Below, piece by piece: positions 33,545 to 42,383 of a DNA stretch of 46,633 bases. The position numbers and the translations under genes are program-made. Source of the stretch: Lachnospiraceae bacterium. GTDB lineage: Bacteria > Bacillota > Clostridia > Lachnospirales > Lachnospiraceae. Every line of letters starts with the position of its first letter. Within the stretch, counting starts at the first letter, position 1. The stretch covers positions 1-46,633 of the forward strand of contig JAFSDJ010000053.1 in assembly GCA_017436305.1 (NCBI GenBank), in the 5' to 3' direction. Under the pieces are notes generated by a model that worked only from the letters and a program-made list of their open reading frames with translations, searched no databases and was not told the origin of the DNA.

Positions 33545-34273
33545 TTATTCATCTTTTCCTTTTATATATCCAAGTGCCTCTAACTCTGCATGAGATAATT
33601 CCCTATATTCCCCGGGCAATAAACTATCATCTAACAAAATCTTCCCAATAGAGAACCGTTTCAGATAAGTAACCTTACACCCTACCGCCTGAAGCATTCT
33701 CTTAACCTGATGATACCGTCCTTCCGTAATGGTTAGTCTGCCGCTAACTTTTTTATCCATTAGTTGCACATGGCTAACTTTTGCCGGAAGGGTAATGGGT
33801 TCATCATCACCTATCTCTACGCCATTTTCCAGTTTCTTTATGTCATCCTCCATAAGGACCCCATCCGCTTCAAAATAATAGGTTTTCTCCACATGCTTTT
33901 TGGGGCTCATAAGCTTATGGGAAAACTCCCCATCAGTTGTTAAAAATAAAAGCCCTTCGGTATCCTTATCAAGTCTTCCTACTATAATCAGACCCTTTTG
34001 AAGCTCTTTATCAAACAATTCCAGTACGGTTTTATTTATATTATCCTTTGTGGCACATACAACACCCATAGGTTTATGAAGCATATAGTAACGTTCTTTT
34101 ACATAAGACAATGGCTTATTTTGAAAACAAACTGTATCCTTATTTTCATCAATATGAACAGAACCGTCCTTTGCCAGATTTCCATTTACAGTTACTTGTC
34201 CTTTTTTTATGTAACCTTTCACCTGACTTCTTGTACCAACGCCGGTTTCTGTAAGAAATTTATCCAGTCTCAT
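33545..34273 (-). CDS. RsuA/RluB-family pseudouridine synthase
   Basis: A 242-residue synthase. The N-terminal S4 domain ([31 protein letters not shown]) is followed by the RsuA-type catalytic domain with [18 protein letters not shown] (catalytic Asp of RLD) and [16 protein letters not shown]. The family modifies single uridines in 16S (RsuA) or 23S (RluB/E/F) rRNA; domain size fits RsuA. It is the first gene of the leftward run into ygiQ and is divergent from ylbJ. Confidence 0.9.
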   Translation of the reverse strand: MRLDKFLTETGVGTRSQVKGYIKKGQVTVNGNLAKDGSVHIDENKDTVCFQNKPLSYVKERYYMLHKPMGVVCATKDNINKTVLELFDKELQKGLIIVGRLDKDTEGLLFLTTDGEFSHKLMSPKKHVEKTYYFEADGVLMEDDIKKLENGVEIGDDEPITLPAKVSHVQLMDKKVSGRLTITEGRYHQVKRMLQAVGCKVTYLKRFSIGKILLDDSLLPGEYRELSHAELEALGYIKGKDE

Positions 34274-34343
34274 CTCATAATTTCCTTAAACATAAAATAC
34301 TATATTAGTATACACTATTTTCAAAGAAATTGGGATTTTATTT

Positions 34344-35306
34344 ATGAAAACTTTATTAAAAAAAGTGGCTTTAACATGTGGTATTGCCTTTTTAATGGTA
34401 TTCGTTTTAATTCACGGAAAAATAGCAAAGGAATTTGCCACATTAGGCCTTATGACCTGGTATGAACATATGATACCAACACTCCTTCCATTTATGATAT
34501 TTTCAGGCATTTTAATCAGACTTGATTTGATAAAACTGCTTATGAAGCCCTTTTCTTTCTTTTTAAAACCTCTATTTCGCATAAACAGCTACGGAATCTA
34601 TGTAATTGTTATGGGATTTCTCTGCGGTTTTCCAATCGGTGCCAAAAACTGCGCTGAACTTTACAAAAACGGAAAAATAACAAAAGAAGAAGCTGAATAT
34701 CTTTTGGCCTTTACAAACAACATCGGACCTACCTATTTTTTTACTTTTGTTCTATCTGATATTTACAAAACAAAAACGCCTGCATTTTCCAGCTTTCTTA
34801 TGTTTGGAATTCCATTTTTATACGGGCTTTTTCTGCGATATACTTTATACCGAAAGAAAATCCCCTTTTACAAAAAAGAGGATAAAAAAACAATTACCTT
34901 ACTATCTAAAAAGCCAGCCTACTCCCTATTTGAAGCACTGGACTCCTCCATTACAGCCTCTTTAGTACAGATTGCAATGCTTGGCGGTTATATGATTTTA
35001 TTTAATTTAATTGTCTTAATTCCATTTACTCTACTAAAAGCCAACAACAATTTTTACGGAAGCATACATAGCATTTTAGAAATTTCCGGCGGTTTCGCTA
35101 TCATTAAACATCAGGAAATGAGCGATTTAACCCGAATGTTACTGGTTCACGGCGTTCTCTCCTTTAACGGTTTTTGCTGTTTCGCCCAGACCATGAACAT
35201 CATCCAAAACACCAATTTATCCGGTGGAAAATACTTCTGGCACAAGCTGGTTACCTGTGGTATTACCTTACTTGTTATAATGGTATTTCAGAATATGGTT
35301 TTATAA
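34344..35306 (+). CDS. ylbJ: YlbJ-like membrane protein (nucleoside-recognition/GATE fold)
   Basis: A 320-residue integral membrane protein. It has about eight hydrophobic segments and two related halves, with GFPIGAKNCAELY and NNIGPTYFF as signature motifs of the YlbJ group. In Bacillus ylbJ follows rsmD (ylbH) and coaD (ylbI) and is needed for spore cortex formation. Here the same three genes are together but ylbJ is convergent to the other two, separated by a coiled-coil gene. This suggests, but does not prove, a spore-forming lineage. The RBS is weak. Confidence 0.82.
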   Translation: MKTLLKKVALTCGIAFLMVFVLIHGKIAKEFATLGLMTWYEHMIPTLLPFMIFSGILIRLDLIKLLMKPFSFFLKPLFRINSYGIYVIVMGFLCGFPIGAKNCAELYKNGKITKEEAEYLLAFTNNIGPTYFFTFVLSDIYKTKTPAFSSFLMFGIPFLYGLFLRYTLYRKKIPFYKKEDKKTITLLSKKPAYSLFEALDSSITASLVQIAMLGGYMILFNLIVLIPFTLLKANNNFYGSIHSILEISGGFAIIKHQEMSDLTRMLLVHGVLSFNGFCCFAQTMNIIQNTNLSGGKYFWHKLVTCGITLLVIMVFQNMVL

Positions 35307-35322
35307 CGGACATTCCAAAATA

Positions 35323-35372
35323 AAAAAGACATTTTCAAAACCTAAAATATATAAGTCCGAAAATGTCTTTTC
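35323..35372. terminator. Bidirectional terminator between ylbJ and the coiled-coil gene
   Basis: AAAAGACATTTTC (35324-35336) is the exact complement of GAAAATGTCTTTT (35359-35371): a 13-bp stem with a 22-nt loop, A tract on the left and T tract on the right. Confidence 0.85.
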
Positions 35373-35379
35373 ACTCAAA

Positions 35380-36015
35380 TTAAATAATATCAATTGGCCC
35401 CTGCTGCTTATTAGCCTCATTGCCTTCTGCAGCTTCCGCAGCTGCTTTATCAATGGCTTCCTGTTCCGCCATTTCCTCAACCGGATAAAGCTGGGAACGA
35501 TTATCTTTTACAATATCATAACACCCCTTTAAGGAAAAAATCAAATTCTCATACTTGGCATTTGCCACATCCATAGAGTGGGATATAATATTTTCTAAAT
35601 TACCAAGTAAATCGTCTGTGTACTGGGTAGCCGCATCCTTCATGGCATTGGCCTCGATGGTAGCATTGTCCAAAATCTCCTGCGCCTGATTAGTAGCAAG
35701 AGTTACGATTTCATTGGCCTGAGCATATGCCTGTTGCATAATTTCATGTTCATTAATCAATTCGTTAGTATGTATGGTAGCCTCGTTAATTAATTCTTCT
35801 GCCTTTTCCTTGGCATCATTTAAGATTGCTTCTTTGTTGCTGATAATCTTCTGATATCGCTTGATTTCATCAGGTGTTTTCATACGAAGCTCTCTTAATA
35901 ACTCATCAATTGTCTCCTTATTTACGATTATCTTTGTATTAGAAAGAGTCTGATATTTACAAGAATCAATGTATTCTTCGATTTCATCAATTAATTGTTC
36001 TATTTTGCTGCTCAT
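35380..36015 (-). CDS. Coiled-coil protein, DivIVA/ATPase-subunit-like, unknown function
   Basis: A 211-residue, almost entirely helical protein. Residues about 60-160 form a long coiled coil (SNKEAILNDAKEKAEELINEA; NEIVTLATNQAQEILDNATIEA) with the A/E/Q-rich heptads of DivIVA-like scaffolds or ATP-synthase stalk subunits. Such proteins are often auto-annotated as ATPase subunits, but no ATPase partners are present. The C-terminus is low-complexity (AAAEAAEGNEANKQQ). No membrane segment or signal. It follows coaD by 15 bp, with GGAGGCTAGCC before the ATG. A cell-division or polar scaffold role is inference only. Confidence 0.72.
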   Translation of the reverse strand: MSSKIEQLIDEIEEYIDSCKYQTLSNTKIIVNKETIDELLRELRMKTPDEIKRYQKIISNKEAILNDAKEKAEELINEATIHTNELINEHEIMQQAYAQANEIVTLATNQAQEILDNATIEANAMKDAATQYTDDLLGNLENIISHSMDVANAKYENLIFSLKGCYDIVKDNRSQLYPVEEMAEQEAIDKAAAEAAEGNEANKQQGPIDII

Positions 36016-36030
36016 GGCTAGCCTCCTTAT

Positions 36031-36519
36031 CTAATGCTTATGCCCGTATTTTTCATAAATCATTTCTGCCACAAAGTCCGGGACACATTTTGAAATGTCT
36101 CCGTTAAAGCTTGCAATTTCCTTTACACTTGAAGAGCTTAAATAAGCATACTCAAGACTTGTAGTTAAAAATACTGTATCAAGACTGCCCTGGGAAAGCA
36201 TTCTGTTTGTCTGGGCAATCTGTAACTCGTATTCAAAGTCCGTAACAGCTCTTAATCCTCGAACCGAAACATGAACATCGTTTTTCTTTGCATAGTCAAT
36301 AAGAAGCCCGGAAAAACTGTCCACTTTTACATTCGGTAAATCCTTTGTAACTTCTTTCAATATATTAACACGTTCTTCAACAGAAAACAATGCACTTTTA
36401 TTTACATTATCCAAAACACTGACTGTCAGTTGGTCAAACATTTCAGAAGCCCGCTTTATCACATCTAAATGTCCAAACGTTACCGGATCGAAACTTCCGG
36501 GATAAACTGCTCTTTTCAT
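36031..36519 (-). CDS. coaD: Phosphopantetheine adenylyltransferase
   Basis: A 162-residue CoaD, step 4 of coenzyme A synthesis (4'-phosphopantetheine plus ATP to dephospho-CoA). [19 protein letters not shown] has the (T/H)xGH nucleotidyl-transfer motif, [23 protein letters not shown] is the substrate loop, and [16 protein letters not shown] is the late ATP motif. Its ATG overlaps the rsmD stop as ATGA, so translation is coupled. Confidence 0.96.
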   Translation of the reverse strand: MKRAVYPGSFDPVTFGHLDVIKRASEMFDQLTVSVLDNVNKSALFSVEERVNILKEVTKDLPNVKVDSFSGLLIDYAKKNDVHVSVRGLRAVTDFEYELQIAQTNRMLSQGSLDTVFLTTSLEYAYLSSSSVKEIASFNGDISKCVPDFVAEMIYEKYGHKH

Positions 36520-37082
36520 CTTTTGCTCCTTTTTACAAAAATATGCTGATTTGTTTTATATATTTTTTGCTTTTTAAGGTCATACCCTAATTCATCCAAA
36601 TAGGAAATATCGGTGTCTAATGCTGCTTCAAAAATAATTAGAGTGTCCTCTGTAACTAGCGAAGAAACCGTAAAATATTCTAATACTTTACGTTCTAACT
36701 CCATATTATAAGGGGGATCCATAAAAACCACATCAAAAGGCTCCTTATTTTTTGCCACCTCCAAAGACTGCAATGCCACAAAGGCATCCTGCTTCATCAC
36801 TTTGGATTTTTCTGCAAATTTTGTATGAGTCAGATTTTTTTCAATACAGGCAAGAGCATTTTTATTATTTTCAATGAAAACTGCCTCTTTTGCCCCTCTG
36901 CTTAAAGCCTCAATTCCAATGCCGCCGCTTCCGCTGAATATGTCTAAAAAACGACAGTCCGGCAATTCAAACTGAATCATATTAAATAAGGTTTCCTTAA
37001 TCCGGTCCGTAGTTGGTCTTGTGTCCATTCCTTCCGGAGTTTCTAATCTTAAACTTCTGGCTGATCCTGCAATAACTCTCAT
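36516..37082 (-). CDS. rsmD: 16S rRNA (guanine966-N2)-methyltransferase RsmD
   Basis: A 188-residue SAM methyltransferase. [36 protein letters not shown] is the family N-terminus; [19 protein letters not shown] is the SAM-binding motif [12 protein letters not shown] is the DPPY amino-methyl motif. It modifies G966 of 16S rRNA during 30S assembly. The gene sits 11 bp after parC and overlaps coaD; rsmD-coaD is a very widespread pair. Confidence 0.95.
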   Translation of the reverse strand: MRVIAGSARSLRLETPEGMDTRPTTDRIKETLFNMIQFELPDCRFLDIFSGSGGIGIEALSRGAKEAVFIENNKNALACIEKNLTHTKFAEKSKVMKQDAFVALQSLEVAKNKEPFDVVFMDPPYNMELERKVLEYFTVSSLVTEDTLIIFEAALDTDISYLDELGYDLKKQKIYKTNQHIFVKRSKR

Positions 37083-37093
37083 GATACACCTCT

Positions 37094-39331
37094 TTATACC
37101 CGGACTTTTACACCTTTTGTGTCTCTCTTTCCGAGCTTTAATTTGTTTAATTCGATTTCTTTCTCTTTATAAGTAACGATCTTTTCCACTGCATTCTGTG
37201 TAAAATAAACAGCCTCCACATAATCATCCTTTGTAAGCTTCATACCGCGTACACCAACGGCACCCTTTTTCTTCCCCGGAATTTCCTCCAGTGGGAATCG
37301 TAAGAAATATCCCTCTTTGGTCTGAAGTACAATATTACGCTGTTCTTTTAATATTTCCACACTGACTACCTGGTCATCCTCAGAAAGCTTTGTAGCAGCA
37401 ACGGTACGTTTTGCCACATCAAATTCACCACCGTCTACTACTTTAAGCATTGACTGCTTTGTAGCGAATACCACTCTGTATAAATTCAAATCAGACTGGC
37501 TTGTAATTTGTATCAGTTCTTCTTTTGCAGAGCTGAAATTACTTACATTATCAATGGGAACGCCCTTATCTCTAAATTTTCCAAATGGAAGGTCGGCAAC
37601 TTTAAAGGTATGCAGTTGTCCTAAATTGGTAAAAATGCAAATACGTCCTGTGTTTTTACATGAAAATACATATTTATTTTCTGCATGGACCGCCTCTTTA
37701 TTCCTTTCATAGGTAGGAGCATCGATGGTTTTTGCATAACCAAAACGATCCATAAGGAAATAAACTTCCATTTCCTCAATTTTCTTTTCTTCATAAACGG
37801 CTTCTTTTGCATTTTCAATAGAGGTTTTTCTCTTTTTACCAAATTCCTTTTTAATGGCATCTAATTCATTCATAATAACCTGTGCCATGGAATCGTGGCG
37901 TTCCAAAATATCCTCATAACGGTAGATGTTAGCCATAGTTTCTTCATGCTCCTTCATAAGAGCTTCGATTTCAAGGCCAATCAATTTATACAAGCGCATT
38001 TCTAATATAGCATTTGCCTGACGTTCTGAAAACATAAGCTGGGCTGCCATAACCTTAGATTCTTTGGATTTAAAGTGAATACCGTCTGTTTTTCCTTCTG
38101 TCAAACAGGCTTTTGCCATGGAACGATCTTTAGAGCCTCTTAAAATCTCAATAATTAAGTCAATTACGTTGCAGGCCTTAATAAGACCTTCCTGTACTTC
38201 CTTTTTTTCCAATTCTTTTTCCAGTAAAGTTTTGTACTTTCTGGAGGCTACTTCAAACTGGAAGTCTACACTATGGCGAATCACTTCCTTAAGTCCCATA
38301 GTTTCCGGTCTTCCGTTAGCAACTGCTAACATATTTACACCAAAAGTATCCTCTAAACGGGTCTTTTTGTAAAGCATATTTGTGAAATTTTCCACATCTG
38401 CATCTTTTTTAAGCTCTATTACAAAGCGGATGCCCTCTTTAGAGGATTGATTGGAAATATCCACAATATCATTTGTCTTTTTACTTTCTGAAAGGGCTGC
38501 CACATCACTTAAAAACTTGCCGATGTTGGCACCAATCATAGTATATGGAATTTCAGAAATAATAAGATTAGTTTTTCCGGCTTTTCCTTTTTCAATCTCA
38601 ACTTTACCCCGAAGCTTGATTTTTCCGGTTCCTGTTTCATATATTTTGAGCAATTCGTCCTGATTGCAAACAATACCTCCGGTTGGAAAATCCGGTCCTT
38701 TCATGTAACGCATAAGCTCTCTTGTGGTAATATCAGGATTTTTCATATATGCCTTTGTGGCATCAATGACTTCTGCCAAATTATGAGGTGGTATACTTGT
38801 TGCCATACCTACAGCAATACCTTCCGCGCCATTTACTAAAAGGTTTGGAATCTTAACAGGTAACACACTTGGTTCCTTTTCTGTTTCATCAAAGTTAGGA
38901 ATAAAATCTACAACATCTTTATCTAAATCTGCCAAAAATGCTTCCTGGGTAATTTTCTGAAGCCTTGCTTCTGTATAACGCATTGCTGCTGCACCATCAC
39001 CTTCAATGGAGCCAAAGTTACCATGACCGTCTACTAAAGGCAGACCTTTTTTAAAGTCCTGAGTCATAACAACTAAAGCTTCATAAATGGAGCTGTCACC
39101 ATGAGGATGATATTTACCCATTGTATCACCTACAATACGGGCACTTTTTCGGTACGGCTTATCCCATTTAATGCCAAGCTCGTGCATATCGTAAAGAGTT
39201 CTTCGCTGAACCGGTTTTAAACCATCCCTTACATCCGGAAGTGCTCTTGCAATAATAACACTCATGGCATAATCAATATAGGATTTTTCCATCACTTCAG
39301 AATATTCTGTTTTTATAATCTGTTCATCCAT
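37094..39331 (-). CDS. parC: DNA topoisomerase IV subunit A (type IIA topoisomerase A subunit)
   Basis: A 745-residue cleavage subunit. The winged-helix region has [14 protein letters not shown] and [22 protein letters not shown] (Ser and Glu at quinolone-contact positions, ParC-like); the catalytic Tyr is in [12 protein letters not shown] long coiled coil (about 360-480) precedes a C-terminal beta-propeller (about 500-745). That propeller has [13 protein letters not shown] but no QRRGGRG GyrA-box, favouring topoisomerase IV over gyrase. AGGAGG nine bases upstream sets ATG 39331 rather than 39352. It follows parE by 13 bp. Confidence 0.88.
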   Translation of the reverse strand: MDEQIIKTEYSEVMEKSYIDYAMSVIIARALPDVRDGLKPVQRRTLYDMHELGIKWDKPYRKSARIVGDTMGKYHPHGDSSIYEALVVMTQDFKKGLPLVDGHGNFGSIEGDGAAAMRYTEARLQKITQEAFLADLDKDVVDFIPNFDETEKEPSVLPVKIPNLLVNGAEGIAVGMATSIPPHNLAEVIDATKAYMKNPDITTRELMRYMKGPDFPTGGIVCNQDELLKIYETGTGKIKLRGKVEIEKGKAGKTNLIISEIPYTMIGANIGKFLSDVAALSESKKTNDIVDISNQSSKEGIRFVIELKKDADVENFTNMLYKKTRLEDTFGVNMLAVANGRPETMGLKEVIRHSVDFQFEVASRKYKTLLEKELEKKEVQEGLIKACNVIDLIIEILRGSKDRSMAKACLTEGKTDGIHFKSKESKVMAAQLMFSERQANAILEMRLYKLIGLEIEALMKEHEETMANIYRYEDILERHDSMAQVIMNELDAIKKEFGKKRKTSIENAKEAVYEEKKIEEMEVYFLMDRFGYAKTIDAPTYERNKEAVHAENKYVFSCKNTGRICIFTNLGQLHTFKVADLPFGKFRDKGVPIDNVSNFSSAKEELIQITSQSDLNLYRVVFATKQSMLKVVDGGEFDVAKRTVAATKLSEDDQVVSVEILKEQRNIVLQTKEGYFLRFPLEEIPGKKKGAVGVRGMKLTKDDYVEAVYFTQNAVEKIVTYKEKEIELNKLKLGKRDTKGVKVRV

Positions 39332-39344
39332 AAATGAAGTCCTC

Positions 39345-41267
39345 CTATACATCTAAAATTGCCTCATTGGCACGTTCGTAAATAAATGCTTTTCTCGGTG
39401 GTACATCAGTACCCATAAGCATTTCTGTAGTCTGGGAAGCAAGACGGCTGTCTTCAATTTCTACCTGTTTTAAAATTCTTGTTTCAGGATTTAAGGTTGT
39501 CTCCCAAAGCTGGTCTGCATCCATTTCACCAAGACCTTTGTATCTTTGTAAGGTAAAGGGGCCTTTGTGAGTTTTTCTGTATTTTTCTAAAGCCTTATCA
39601 TCATATAAATATTCTTCCTTGCCTTTGCTTGGCATTGCCTTATAAAGAGGTGGCATAGCAATATAAACATGTCCCTCCATAATCAGCTCCGGCATAAAAC
39701 GATAAAATAATGTTAAAAGCAGTGTGGAAATATGGGCACCATCCACGTCCGCATCGGCCATAATAATAATCTTATTATAGCGAAGTTTCGTAATATCAAA
39801 GTCATTGCCGTATCCCTCTGAAAAACCACATCCAAAGGCATTTATCATGGTCTTAATTTCCGCATTGGCTAATACTTTATCAATGCTTGCTTTTTCTACA
39901 TTTAAAATCTTACCGCGGATTGGTAAAATCGCCTGATAAGCACGATTTCTGGCTGTTTTTGCACTACCTCCCGCAGAATCACCCTCTACAATAAAAATTT
40001 CACATTTAGAAGGATCTTTTGACTCACAGTTTGCCAGTTTTCCATTGGAATCAAAGGAAAACTTCTGTTTTGTTAAAAGATTGGTCTTTGCCTTTTCTTC
40101 TGTTTTACGGATCTTTGCAGCTTTTTCCGCACAACCGATAATATTTTTTAAGGCTTCTAAATTTCTGTCAAAGAAATGCACAATTTCATCGCCGGTTACT
40201 TTACTAACAACTTTTGCCGCATCCTGATTGTCTAATTTTGTCTTTGTCTGACCTTCAAATCGGGGATCCGGGTGTTTAATTGAAACAACCGCAGTCATGC
40301 CGTTACGTACATCTGCACCGGTAAAGTTGGCATCTTTTTCTTTTAATATATTTAACTGTCTCGCATAGTTATTAATGACAGTAGTAAACATGGTTTTAAA
40401 ACCGGTTAAATGAGTACCGCCTTCTGCATTGTAAATATTATTACAAAATCCCAGTACATTCTCATGAAATTCATTTACATACTGGAACGCTACTTCTACA
40501 GAAACTCCTTCACTTTCACCAGAGAAATAAATCACATCATGAATGGCTTCCTTTGATTTGTTCATATCTTTAATGAAACCTACAATTCCCTCCGGTTCGT
40601 GGAATGTAATATGTTCAATCTCTTCATCCCGTCTGTCTTCAAACTCTATAGTAAGCTCTGGATTTAAATAAGCAGTCTCATGAAGACGACTTTTTACTTC
40701 TGAGCCTTTAAATCTTGTACGATCAAATATGGTATCGTCCGGCAGAAAGTTAATTTCGGTACCGGTTTGTTTTGTTTTGCCAACAACCGGTAAGAGCCCA
40801 TTTTCCAGTTCAATTACAGGTACACCCCGCTCATATTTATCTTCATAGATAAAACCGCCTTTTTTGACTCTTACAGTCAGATGGGTGGAAAGAGCATTTA
40901 CAACAGAAGAACCTACACCGTGAAGACCACCGCTTGTTTTATATGCAGAATCATCAAATTTACCACCTGCATGTAATGTGGTAAATACAAGACGTTCTGC
41001 GCTCATGCCTTTTTCATGCATTTCTACCGGAATACCACGTCCATTATCGGATATGGTAGCGGAACCGTCTTTTTCCAATGTTACATAAATATGCGAACAA
41101 AACCCGGCTAAATGTTCGTCAACCGAGTTATCTACGATTTCATAAATTAAATGATTTAAGCCTTTTGTGGAAACACTTCCAATATACATACCCGGTCTTT
41201 TCCGAACAGCTTCAAGTCCTTCTAACACAGTAATGCTGGAGGCATCATATGTATTTTTTGCTGCCAT
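39345..41267 (-). CDS. parE: DNA topoisomerase IV subunit B (type IIA topoisomerase B subunit)
   Basis: A 640-residue ATPase subunit. The GHKL domain has IVDNSVDEHLAGF and ATISDNGRGIPVEMH and GGLHGVGSSVVNALS; the transducer has the QTKTKLDNQDA lysine loop; the TOPRIM domain has FIVEGDSAGGSAKTARNR and IIMADADVDGAHI; the C-terminal MEGHVYIAMPPLYKA and LQRYKGLGEMDADQLWETTLNPETR follow. GyrB and ParE are hard to separate by eye; pairing with the GyrA-box-less A subunit favours ParE. It is first gene of a five-gene unit with its own promoter. Confidence 0.88.
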   Translation of the reverse strand: MAAKNTYDASSITVLEGLEAVRKRPGMYIGSVSTKGLNHLIYEIVDNSVDEHLAGFCSHIYVTLEKDGSATISDNGRGIPVEMHEKGMSAERLVFTTLHAGGKFDDSAYKTSGGLHGVGSSVVNALSTHLTVRVKKGGFIYEDKYERGVPVIELENGLLPVVGKTKQTGTEINFLPDDTIFDRTRFKGSEVKSRLHETAYLNPELTIEFEDRRDEEIEHITFHEPEGIVGFIKDMNKSKEAIHDVIYFSGESEGVSVEVAFQYVNEFHENVLGFCNNIYNAEGGTHLTGFKTMFTTVINNYARQLNILKEKDANFTGADVRNGMTAVVSIKHPDPRFEGQTKTKLDNQDAAKVVSKVTGDEIVHFFDRNLEALKNIIGCAEKAAKIRKTEEKAKTNLLTKQKFSFDSNGKLANCESKDPSKCEIFIVEGDSAGGSAKTARNRAYQAILPIRGKILNVEKASIDKVLANAEIKTMINAFGCGFSEGYGNDFDITKLRYNKIIIMADADVDGAHISTLLLTLFYRFMPELIMEGHVYIAMPPLYKAMPSKGKEEYLYDDKALEKYRKTHKGPFTLQRYKGLGEMDADQLWETTLNPETRILKQVEIEDSRLASQTTEMLMGTDVPPRKAFIYERANEAILDV

Positions 41268-41368
41268 AACTTATCTCTTTCCCTTCTAAAAATCCTTTTT
41301 CTAAATTTCTATATTTCTATTTCTAATTAATTAGTTTATGTAAATTTGTCCATAAGTACACAGATTGT

Positions 41369-41396
41369 ATTATAGCACAAACCTTTCAAAAATCAA
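41369..41396 (-). promoter_or_regulatory. parE operon promoter
   Basis: On the minus strand, TTGATT (41396-41391), 16-bp spacer, TATAAT (41374-41369). The leader to parE is about 100 nt and A+T-rich. The promoter starts directly after the degV terminator. Confidence 0.65.
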
Positions 41397-41398
41397 AC

Positions 41399-41450
41399 AA
41401 AAAGATACAGTATATAGGGGATTTTGTAATTATCACCCAATATACTGTAC
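41399..41450 (-). terminator. Intrinsic terminator after degV
   Basis: On the minus strand, TACAGTATATTGGG (41449-41436) pairs with CCCCTATATACTGTA (41420-41406) with small bulges, followed by a T-rich run reading CTTTTTG. Confidence 0.85.
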
Positions 41451-41465
41451 CCTTTTATATAAAAA

Positions 41466-42347
41466 CTATTTTAACTTCTTTGTTACTGCAACAGCTAGTG
41501 CGCCCGGTCCGATATGGCAGGCAACACTTAGAGATAGTGGATCCATGCAAATTTCGTTACCTGGGAATTTTGCAGCTACTTCTTCCTTAAAAGCATTTGC
41601 AGCTTCTAAATCTTTTGTATAAGCCATTTGCAAGTGGACATCTAATTCCTCATCATCTTCACTTAATCCACCAAAACGATTTTTAATATCGTTTTCCATA
41701 GCGGTGAGCATAATGGATTTTCCCTGATTTTTCGTACGTGCCTTTGCAAACGCATCTAATTTCTCACCTTGAATCTGTAAAACCGGTTTTAATTTTAATA
41801 AAGTTCCAAGGGCAGCAGCTGCCGGGGTAATTCTTCCACCCTTTTTCAAATAGTACAGTGTATCTAACATAATATAAATACTGGAATTCAATTTATCTTC
41901 TTCCAATATTTCTTTGATCTCGTCAGCTGTCTTTCCTTCTTCTGAAAGTCTTATGGCATCCAACACAGATTGTCTTTGTGTAACTGAAATTCTCTGATTG
42001 TTTACTACGTGTACTTTTCCTTCAAATTCTTCTTCATTTGAAAGCATTATGGCAGTCTGACAGGAACCACTTAAACCACTGGACATAGGAATATGAACGA
42101 CCTCGTCATGGTCCTTTAAGAGCTTTCTCCACATGTCCATCACAGACTCAGGCGAAGGCTGGGAAGTAGAAATATCAGCTCCAGCTTCTAATTTTTCATA
42201 AAACTCTTCATGAGTAAGGGAAACCCCTTCTAAATATGTCTGCCCATCAATCATAAAAGGCATTGGAAGAACAGATATTCCCATCTCTTCTGCCTGTTTT
42301 TGTGTAATGCCGCTGTTACTGTCGGTCATAATTGCTATTTTGCTCAT
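41466..42347 (-). CDS. DegV family protein (FakB-type fatty-acid-binding protein)
   Basis: A 293-residue DegV-fold protein. KIAIMTDSNSGITQKQAEEMGISVLPMPFMIDG and STSQPSPE are family landmarks; VVHIPMSSGLSGSCQTA contains the serine-rich loop that holds the lipid carboxylate; LYYLKKGGRI is conserved. FakB proteins bind fatty acids and present them to the kinase FakA, encoded two genes upstream in the same unit. The frame opens at 42371, but GGGAGGAAATC sits just before ATG 42347. Confidence 0.9.
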   Translation of the reverse strand: MSKIAIMTDSNSGITQKQAEEMGISVLPMPFMIDGQTYLEGVSLTHEEFYEKLEAGADISTSQPSPESVMDMWRKLLKDHDEVVHIPMSSGLSGSCQTAIMLSNEEEFEGKVHVVNNQRISVTQRQSVLDAIRLSEEGKTADEIKEILEEDKLNSSIYIMLDTLYYLKKGGRITPAAAALGTLLKLKPVLQIQGEKLDAFAKARTKNQGKSIMLTAMENDIKNRFGGLSEDDEELDVHLQMAYTKDLEAANAFKEEVAAKFPGNEICMDPLSLSVACHIGPGALAVAVTKKLK

Positions 42348-42383
42348 GATTTCCTCCCTGTTATAACACAATTAATATTTCTC

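Noticed and set aside
39332-39352. Seven-residue N-terminal extension of the topoisomerase A subunit
   Set aside because: The extension contains the AGGAGG that serves ATG 39331 and overlaps the parE stop region.
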